Shown here: positions 57,369 through 64,000 of the stretch, in pieces
Position numbering within the stretch: the stretch's first letter is position 1
Layout: every line of letters begins with the position of its first letter
Assembly (NCBI RefSeq): GCF_047675955.1
Contig: NC_132926.1
Location: forward strand, 18,291,826 to 18,355,825
Direction: 5' to 3'
From: Chlorocebus sabaeus
Taxonomy: Eukaryota; Chordata; Mammalia; Primates; Cercopithecidae
Length of the DNA stretch: 64,000 nt
The notes under the pieces: model-generated
Seen by the model: only the letters and a program-made list of their open reading frames with translations
The model's database searches: none
Told to the model about the DNA's origin: nothing
Made by a program: the position numbers and the translations under genes

Positions 57369-57878
57369 AGCAAAGGATACAGTTGGGACCCCAGGTCTGA
57401 AAACTGGTAAGACCTCATTCTCTAAGTCTTACTCAGGAGAAGCCACATCTTCACTTCCTTTCAGAATATCCTCTTGATTCCATCCCAAGATCCCCTTTCT
57501 CTCTCAAATAAACATCAAGAATTATATAAATCTGTTAATTCTTGGTGAAGCACAGAAGCTCAAAATTAAAGTTTTGCAGAACTTCTGTAATGTCTAAGAT
57601 TGGGGCACAAATGAGGATTTTTATATTCCCAGTCTTCAGAAGGTGGAAAGCACTAAGAACATTCCAAATATCAATAGTTCAATAAACCCTCATCTTGACT
57701 TTGAAGAAACCACAGATTCAGTCCAATGGTTGTGAGGCATTGATATTACACCTTCCTTGTTCTAATTTTTTCTAGACGATAGAAGGGGCAGGCAAGCATG
57801 GCAGTGCTATATAATAATGTCCATAATAATAATGGACATGATGATGATGCTAGCTATTTATTGCTGTAAAAGTGATAG
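57369..57878. other. Unique sequence, no gene seen
   Basis: Contains ATGTCCAT (57817-57824) and ATGGACAT (57832-57839), perfect 8-bp arms around AATAATA. Nothing else recognised. Confidence 0.5.
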
Positions 57879-58182
57879 GGTCGGGTTCTGCAGCTCACAC
57901 CCATAATTCTAGAACTTTGGGTAGCCGAGGCAGGTGAATTGCCTGAGCTCAAGTTTGAGACTAGCCTGGGCAACATGGTGAAATCCCATCTCTACAAAAA
58001 ATACAAAAAGTAGCCTGTCATGGTGGCTCATGCCTGTAGTCCGAGCTACTTGGGGAACTGAGGTGGGAGGATCACTTGAGCCCAGGAGGTGGGGGTTGCA
58101 GTGAGCCAAGAAGGTGCTGCCACTGTACTCCAGGGTGACAGAGTGAGACCTTGTCTCAAAAAAAAAAAAAAAAAAAAAAAAA
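57879..58182 (+). mobile_element. AluJ-like Alu, + strand
   Basis: Old full-length Alu: 'cagctcacacccataattctagaactttggg', GAGACTAGCCTGGGCAACATGG, GAGGTGGGAGGATCACTTGAGCCCAGGAGG and an A24-type tail to 58182. No target duplication identified. Confidence 0.9.
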
Positions 58183-58204
58183 GGATTCCATAGTATTAAG
58201 AATG

Positions 58205-58450
58205 TGCCTTATATTATTTATATATTTCACATCCACCTCATTAAGAAGGTGTTATAATTCCTATTTTATAAATTAGGATACTAAGTAAAAGGAGGTGATT
58301 TAGGTTGCCCACATTCACACTGATACTTAATGAAAGAAGAGGGATTCGAACCCAGAATAGAAATGTTTCAAACTCAAACTCAATAACATTAATTCATTTC
58401 AAATTCATTTAGTATTTGTCATATACTAGGCACTGATTTGGGTAACTTGA
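58205..58450 (-). repeat. MIR SINE sequence, minus strand
   Basis: 'ttcctattttataaattaggatactaag...aggttgcccacattcacac...gggattcgaacccagaatag' is reversed MIR. A second piece, 'tttgtcatatactaggcactgatttggg' (58414-58442), suggests another MIR or L2 end beside it. Confidence 0.65.
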
Positions 58451-59310
58451 GATCAATCAAAGAGCAACAGGGACTAATATCTCTTCACCATTTAGTTATA
58501 CCATCTATAATATGAACATTTTCAGCTATAGTAAAGCAGTGAACTGCTTTCTTTGCTTGTCACTGGATTGGATTATGAGATTTTTTTTTCACTATACATG
58601 TTTTTCATCATCTTAGTTCCCATTCAAAGCAGATTTTCTTGTTAGGTGACTTTAACTTACTTTGTATGTCAGTCAATTCCAAGCATTAGACCAGAGCAAA
58701 ATCTTTCTGATATTCCCAGCAAATCAAATTCTAAAACTTAAAGTTTCATAAACTAGAACCCAAGCTCTTAAAGCTTAGAGACTTGGAGAGAGAAGCATTT
58801 ACTTGAGGCAAAGTTCTCTTTTGAGGTCTGCATAAAGAATCTTACTGAGATCCAAGACTCTTTAATCATCAAAGACTCAGTCTTCACTGTCATCAGACCC
58901 AGTGTCACCACTCTCACCCGGGCAAAAATTCCCTTTGACTTTAGTAGTTGAGAGAGTAACTGGAGATTGGCCTGAAGAACGGATGCTGTACCTGAGGGGG
59001 TAGGGGGTTTGCAGGAACATTGGTTTTGTCTCTTAATAATGGGATTGCCAGCCATGGCACTGTAAACACTAAACTATGTATCAGGTTAGCAAATATGACA
59101 GTGTCACAGAATTGTCATAGAGCAGTGCTCAAGGGTGTCCATTTTGGAAAGAGATAAAAGAGGAGACATTCAGGCATCAAGGAAAAGAATACATAGTCCA
59201 CATAAGGATGTAACCAGCAACCTGCAACCAATTAGTTGTTGCCATTCAAATAATATGTTTCCAATCTGGAGAAACATAAACTACTAAGGAGGGGCAACCA
59301 TAAATGCTTA
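58451..59310. other. Unique sequence, no supported gene
   Basis: Minus frame 58768-59055 (95 codons) starts with ATG but has no recognised domain and no flanking splice or promoter evidence. Confidence 0.45.
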
Positions 59311-59540
59311 AAAAGCTAAACTTGAGAATCAGAACAAGGCTCTGTTCTCTGCTCCATTACTTAGCAGCTGCATAACTTAAGGCAAGTTACCTCCTTAGTG
59401 CTTTACACTTGTTTGTTTTATCCATTAAAAAGATAATATTGATAATACTTACCCTGAAGGATAAAAATGAAATAATATATATAAAACACATAGAAAGTCC
59501 GGCACATTCTAACAATAAAAATGGCATTGTTATTATTAGT
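59310..59540 (+). repeat. MIR SINE, + strand, near full length
   Basis: 'ggctctgttctctgctccattacttagcagctgcataacttaaggcaagttacctccttagtgc', 'taaaaagataatattgataatacttaccctgaagg' and 'gtccggcacattctaacaataaaaatgg' follow MIR to its tail. Confidence 0.75.
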
Positions 59541-60930
59541 TAGCTAACTTGCTCATTCAGGTATTTTCAACCATTCTTTGGAAGCCTGAAATGAGAACTT
59601 TTTCTGTAGATAGCGTTCCTTGTAAAACATGAGAAAAGACGGCATGTTTTCAGTGGCCTTTCAGTGTAAGAAGCTAGAATTAGCTCATCGTTAACATATG
59701 GATTACTTGGAGAAGTTTCAAATCCCAGTTTTGCTACAGCAAAATCCCTAATGCCTTCACCATTAAACTAATCACTTACCATTACTGTGAAATAATTTTG
59801 TTTCCTGTTTAATTTTCTTCATAAATAATGATCATCTAAGTTTAAAGACAAAAATATCAACGTCCAGGAAAGAATTTCAAAACTAGGTAAATGAAAGGTA
59901 TTGTTTAGCAAACATGTTGTATTCTGTAAGAAAACAAGGATATTTTGTCACTAGTTCTGTGGCCATGAACTAGGGGGAAAAAAGTGGTTACTATATAATG
60001 CTCCAGTGGATTGTGATATGAGACAGATCATAAATTGAGATTTAAACTGAAAAAGACCAAAGGAAGTGATGAAAATTAACTCAGATGGTCAGAAAGTAAA
60101 ATTGAAAAAGCAAGGAAATGAAACTTACAAGAGGAAATAGAAAACCACAGTATGAGGGAATACTCCTTTGGATATTAGCATGGTGGTAACCAAGCTCCTA
60201 AGTGCTCTGTCGATAAGCATAGCTGTCATTAATCTTTTGTGACAAGACACTTTGGAATAGCCAAATTGTGATAGTCCCAGGCCCTTTATTATCCTCAGGA
60301 TGGAAGATTAATTCTATATACAGTAATTGTTGTATCATGTTTCTCCATTGTAGTAAGTTTTAACAGAAATGGCTTTCAAAAGCTGTCTTAATAAAAGTGA
60401 TTTAGAAAAAAAAAAAGTACTGAACTCCACTTATTTCTTTTTCAGTGTTCACTTAGATATATTTGGATTTTAACATTTTTTTAGAAGGACAGAGTTACTA
60501 TGTCATTTAAAGCTGAAGTAAGAACTGAGAGGTTTGCATTTGGTCCAGGGTTTTCTAACAAAAGACACACTACCAATTGTGTAATTAGTGCTGTTTGCAC
60601 ATGTTCTGTAAATCTCAAATCTTATGACATTTAAGTGTTTTGTGAGAGAGATTTTCAGGAAGCGGTTAAGATCAAAGTTAGACAAATCCAAATCTAAACT
60701 ATTATCTCTTAGTGCAAAACCAGAAATTTATAGCAAACAGGTTTTCCTTAGCAAAAAAGAGAGAAAGAGGGCCTTTTAATTTGCTACAATAATTATAGAA
60801 CCTTGCAGAGAGATTTTAAAAAATGGGAAAAAATAACAAGACAGAAATCAGGCCCCCCACAATGTACCTCTCTCAGTAAAAGAAATTTATGGTTGGGTTG
60901 GGAGGGAAGGCTCTGCAGTTCCGTCAACTG
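59541..60930. other. Unique sequence, no gene seen
   Basis: No gene or repeat family recognised. Minus frame 60503-60691 has no domain. Confidence 0.5.
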
Positions 60931-60934
60931 TATT

Positions 60935-61125
60935 TCATTTTAACTGTTATGTGACCATGAACAAATTTCTTAACTTCTCTGAGTCTCAGCTATGATATCT
61001 GTTGAGCATAGATAATAACAGTACCTATTACTTAGGGTTGTTTTGAAAATTAAATACTCCAAGTAGAAATGCTTAACAACCAGTGCCTGCAACACAGTAA
61101 ATTCTCGCTGAGGGTGGGCACTTGT
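60935..61125 (+). repeat. MIR SINE, + strand
   Basis: 'tatgtgaccatgaacaaatttcttaacttctctgagtctcagctatgatatctgttgag', 'cctattacttagggttgttttgaaaattaaata' and 'cagtgcctgcaacacagtaaattctcg' follow MIR. Confidence 0.75.
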
Positions 61126-61132
61126 AGTGGGT

Positions 61133-61579
61133 TGAACAGTGGCCCCCAAAAGATATGACTGTGTCCTGAATCCTGCAAATGTGACCCTATTTGAAAAAAA
61201 AAAAAAAGAGTCTTTGAAAATGTAATTATGGATCTCAAGATAAGATTATCCTGAATTAAGCAAGTAAGCTCTAAATCAAAAAAAAAAAAAAAAGTGTCTT
61301 TACAAAGACAGAAGATAAGGCACACAGAGAGGAAGACAATATGAAGGTGGAGGCAGAGATTGGAGTGATGCAGCTACAAGCCAAGGAAAGCCAGGAGATA
61401 CAAGAAGCTACAAAAAGGCAATGAAGAATTCTTCCCTAGAACCTCAGAGGGAGTGTAGCTCTGCCAACATCTTAATTTCAGACTTCTAGTCTCCAGAACT
61501 TCAAAATAATTAATTTACGTTGTTTTAACCCACCTAGTTTGTGGTAAGTTGCTATAGCACCCCCTAGTAAATTAATACA
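61133..61579 (+). repeat. MLT1-type LTR, + strand
   Basis: TGTAGTGGGTTGAACAGTGGCCCCC at the start, then GGAGGCAGAGATTGGAGTGATGCAGC, AAGCCAAGGAAAGCC, TTCAGACTTCTAGTCTCCAGAAC and the end CTAGTAAATTAATACA (TG...CA, 447 bp). Two A-runs (near 61194-61207 and 61279-61293) interrupt it. The 5-mers at the edges (GCACT and GAGCT) share three of five bases and may be a decayed target duplication. Confidence 0.8.
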
Positions 61580-61594
61580 GAGCTATTTTTTAAT

Positions 61595-61905
61595 GGCTTT
61601 ATTGAAATATAGTTCAATCCCTACAGTTTTTCCATTTAAATTATATAGTTTGATGGTTTGGGTTATATTATGTAATTAGGTTTCTTTATATTGTGGTGAA
61701 ATACGTATTTTAAAAGTTTGTCATGTTAACCATCTAAAAATATACAATTCAATGTCATTAATTATAGCACAATGTTGTACAACCATAACTCTATCCTTAC
61801 ATTCCAAACTTTTCATCACCCAAACAGCAACTCCAAACCCATTAAATAATACTCCCCATTTCCCTCTCCTCCCAACCCCTAGTAACCTCTAATCTACTTT
61901 CTATA
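61595..61905 (-). repeat. L1M 3'-UTR end, antisense
   Basis: 'ggctttattgaaatatagttcaat', 'ccatctaaaaatatacaattcaatg', 'atagcacaatgttgtacaaccataactctatcc', 'ttttcatcacccaaacagcaactcc' and 'tagtaacctctaatctactttct' is the well-known reversed L1MA/L1MB 3' UTR. Confidence 0.75.
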
Positions 61906-62640
61906 ATACAGAGCTTTTTACTATTCCAAGTTCTACTACTTTTACCATACCAACAACATTTGGAGCTGTGATAGAGCTATCTCCGTTACTAGACAGGTGA
62001 TTTTTGCAAAACATAATTGCCAGACAATGACCTAAAAATGAAAATATTTGCCAATTCACCAGTTGTGTGCTATAGGAGGTACCCATCCACCAAGCAACTG
62101 GTTTGGACTTTGCGGCTGTGTAGCCCAATGAAGCCCACAAGGTTCTGAAAGTAATTATAGAAGAAGGGCTACATTCCTATTTACCTCAAATTTCTAAATC
62201 CTGATATATTCTTGCTTTATCAGTGGATCTAAACCTCTTCTCCTCCTGGGTATACTTGGTGGGCAATTTGGGTCTGTGGAAGTTTTCTCTATAATCCATA
62301 CACTGCTATATTGACAGTAGGCAGAATCTAGTTCACTCTCCTGTTGATATGATAAAAATTGTCTGAATGTTTTCCATTACCCATTTTTTTTTTTTTCCTA
62401 TTTGAAATATGGTTCTCTGGGGAAGATATTTTATAGTATTTGTTCTACTGTCTGTTCTTTATTTATGTACTTATTCATTAATTCAACAAATGTTAGGGGA
62501 AATGGCACACTATTCTAGGCACTATAAAGGAGGTAAGTATTTGAATTTGCTTGGTCTATACTTGTATTTATCATCATCACTGCTGCTTACCAGGCTTTGA
62601 AGCATGTGCAAACTTTAGAAAGTTCTTTTTACTGGTTGTT
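61906..62640. other. Unique sequence, no gene seen
   Basis: Minus frame 61901-62140 has no recognised domain. A T-run lies at about 62384-62396. Confidence 0.45.
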
Positions 62641-62659
62641 TTAAAGATAATCATTCATA

Positions 62660-62947
62660 GGCCGGGTGCGGTGCCTCACGCCTGTAATCCCAGCACTTTG
62701 GGAGGCCGAGGTGGGTGGATCACTTGAGGTCAGAAGTTCGAGACCAACCTGAAACCCTGCCTCTACTACAAATACAAAAATTAGCCAGGCATGAACCTCC
62801 CAGCTACTTGGGAGGCTGATGCATGAGAACTGCTTGAACCTGGGAGGCGAGGGTTGAACTGAGCCAAGATTGCACCACTGCATTCCAACCTGGGTGATAG
62901 AGTAAGACTCCGTCTCAAAAAAAAAAAAAAAAAAAAAAAAAAACAGG
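62660..62947 (+). mobile_element. AluS-like Alu, + strand, 12-bp TSD, internal deletions
   Basis: GGCCGGGTGCGGTGCCTCACGCC at the start, A-tail ending 62943. Stretches are missing after 'gagaccaacctg' and in the 'gccaggcatg...aacctcccagctac' region. TAATCATTCATA at 62648-62659 and 62948-62959 is the target duplication. Confidence 0.93.
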
Positions 62948-63037
62948 TAATCATTCATAATAATTGGGGCTAGATCACAGGGCATCATATTTTAAACCAT
63001 CTGCCAGAAATTTTTTCTGTTCCTTCTGTTTAAAAAA

Positions 63038-63058
63038 GAAAGAAAGAAAGAAAGAAAA
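63038..63058. repeat. AAGA microsatellite
   Basis: Short run of about five AAGA units. Confidence 0.85.
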
Positions 63059-63084
63059 AGATCCTTTTTTGAGCCAAGACTTTT

Positions 63085-63305
63085 TTTGACATTATAGGGA
63101 TAATCATATCGGGATTTGGGTCCTACTTCTGCTACTAATAGCAGATGGAGTTTAGGCAAGGTATTTAATCATGTTAGGTCTAATTTTTCTTATTCTTAAT
63201 AAAGCATAATGCTTGAGTCTATATCTTACAGTTTTGATAATTAAATGACATGAATTGTTTAAAACTACTAGCACAGTATCTTACACATGAATGTTTAAGA
63301 AATGG
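63085..63305 (+). repeat. MIR SINE, + strand
   Basis: 'gatttgggtcctacttctgctactaatagcag', 'ggcaaggtatttaatcatgttaggtctaatttttc' and 'cacagtatcttacacatgaatg' follow MIR. Confidence 0.65.
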
Positions 63306-63541
63306 TAACCCAAGTGATCAGGTTAAAAGGCCAGCAATCTTACACAAATATTAAGTAGTCTTTAGTTTCAGAAAGTTTCATTTCTCTAGAAAATGTATTC
63401 CATCATTTTTACAGGCATCTTCCTAGATATCTTTTTTTTTTATTTTATATTTTAAAGATAAGATCTGTGGTTTGAGATTAGACCTAGATTGAATGACTCT
63501 TCTCCTCAGCAAAATATCACCCTCCTCATTCAGTGATCCAA

Positions 63542-64000
63542 TGAGCATTTATTAAACACTCACCATCTCCAGTGTGCTATGTTCTGTACTTTGCCCTAGA
63601 AATTCATGGCATAGTGGTATACAGACATGTAAGCCGATTATTACAAAAATGAAATAAAGGTTTTAATAGGAGGCTATGCTGGGCACTAGGGAAATATTAT
63701 GAAGCAGACACAACTCCATCGTGCAAAGGCAGGGGAAACGGCATTTAAGGTGAGTCTGGAATCATACATAAAAGGCAAGTAAAAATAAAAGAAAGATAAG
63801 ATTCAAAGTGCAAGAAAGGGCACAGCATGAATGAAAACTTCAATATTTGCTTTATGTGGAAGAATGAGAAACCCATGACAGTGGGACAGGAGCTGAGATT
63901 GACAATAGCTGACTTAGAGCTAAGGACTTTGGCTCCTCTCTCAAAGATAATGGGGAGAAATTGTAAAGCTTCAAATAATTAGAAATCTTTATTTTTTTAT
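63542..64000 (-). repeat. L2 LINE, antisense, continues past window end
   Basis: 'gagcatttattaaacactcaccatctccagtgtgctatgttctgtac', 'gtgcaagaaagggcacagcatg' and 'gctaaggactttggctcc...gataatggggagaaattgtaaagc' follow the reversed L2 3' region in order. Confidence 0.6.

Noticed and set aside
58768..59055. 95-codon minus frame as a small gene
   Set aside because: No domain, no flanking splice signals, and composition like the neighbourhood.
62641..62988. 115-codon minus frame as a gene
   Set aside because: It is the antisense of an Alu with its A-tail read as poly-Phe.

Overview
This window is nuclear DNA from a higher primate and most likely human. It carries Alu SINEs (J, S and Y types), 5'-truncated L1PA-type LINE-1 copies, THE1/MST-class MaLR retroviral LTR elements, MLT1 LTRs, and the old mammalian families MIR, L2, MER5A and MER20, all in AT-rich sequence. 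Family names come from recognising consensus-like stretches by eye. No repeat library was run, so subfamily names and the edges of old elements are approximate. I found no protein-coding gene, rRNA or tRNA gene, and no CRISPR or prokaryotic feature. All open frames are short, and most lie inside repeats or in low-complexity sequence. The window reads as intergenic or deep-intronic.

Layout. 1-5040: AT-rich sequence holding a complete MaLR provirus (1173-3435, + strand, two LTRs, 5-bp target duplication GAAAT). 5047-5367: MLT1 LTR. 5579-8223: an L1 copy whose 5' half is inverted relative to its 3' half (twin priming). 8575-9540: a MIR-like piece, then an MLT1 LTR split by a younger ERV-type LTR (9095-9526). 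9671-12683: a truncated Alu, MIR/L2/MLT1 remnants and an AluY. 13865-14090: a local 116-bp tandem duplication. 14640-18255: heavily decayed antisense L1M sequence carrying a Tigger-like element and an AluJ. 19211-19506: AluY. 22620-24958: a second complete MaLR provirus on the minus strand with TSD TATGT. 25490-26160: antisense L2. 26220-27800: repeat-poor sequence with an 18-bp perfect palindrome and an octamer motif. 27805-37400: MIR and L2 fossils, one Alu, one hAT remnant, and a MIR nested in an L2. 39825-42019: a second 5'-truncated L1 with ORF2 remnants. 42466-42965: a MIR split by an AluY-like element. 43010-43543: L2 ending in a TGGA microsatellite. 44100-50080: mostly unique sequence plus a MER5A. 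50077-54480: Alus, an MST-type solo LTR (52054-52394, TSD ATGCC) and MIRs. 54569-55658: a CA repeat and a 12-unit GATA repeat. 57080-57127: an extremely short L1 3'-end insertion with a 14-bp TSD. 57149-64000: MER20, Alus, MIRs, MLT1, an L1M 3' end and an antisense L2 that runs off the window end.

The features do not form a pathway or an operon. What the window records is a sequence of insertions: L2 and MIR first, then MLT1, L1M and hAT/Tigger elements, then THE1/MST and AluJ, then L1PA-type copies and AluS/AluY. Nesting and target-site duplications let several of these be ordered directly. I found no convincing undescribed biological system. The best leads are the mechanistic scars (twin-primed L1, 48-bp L1 insertion, tandem duplication) and a few unexplained palindromes in repeat-free DNA that could be regulatory.
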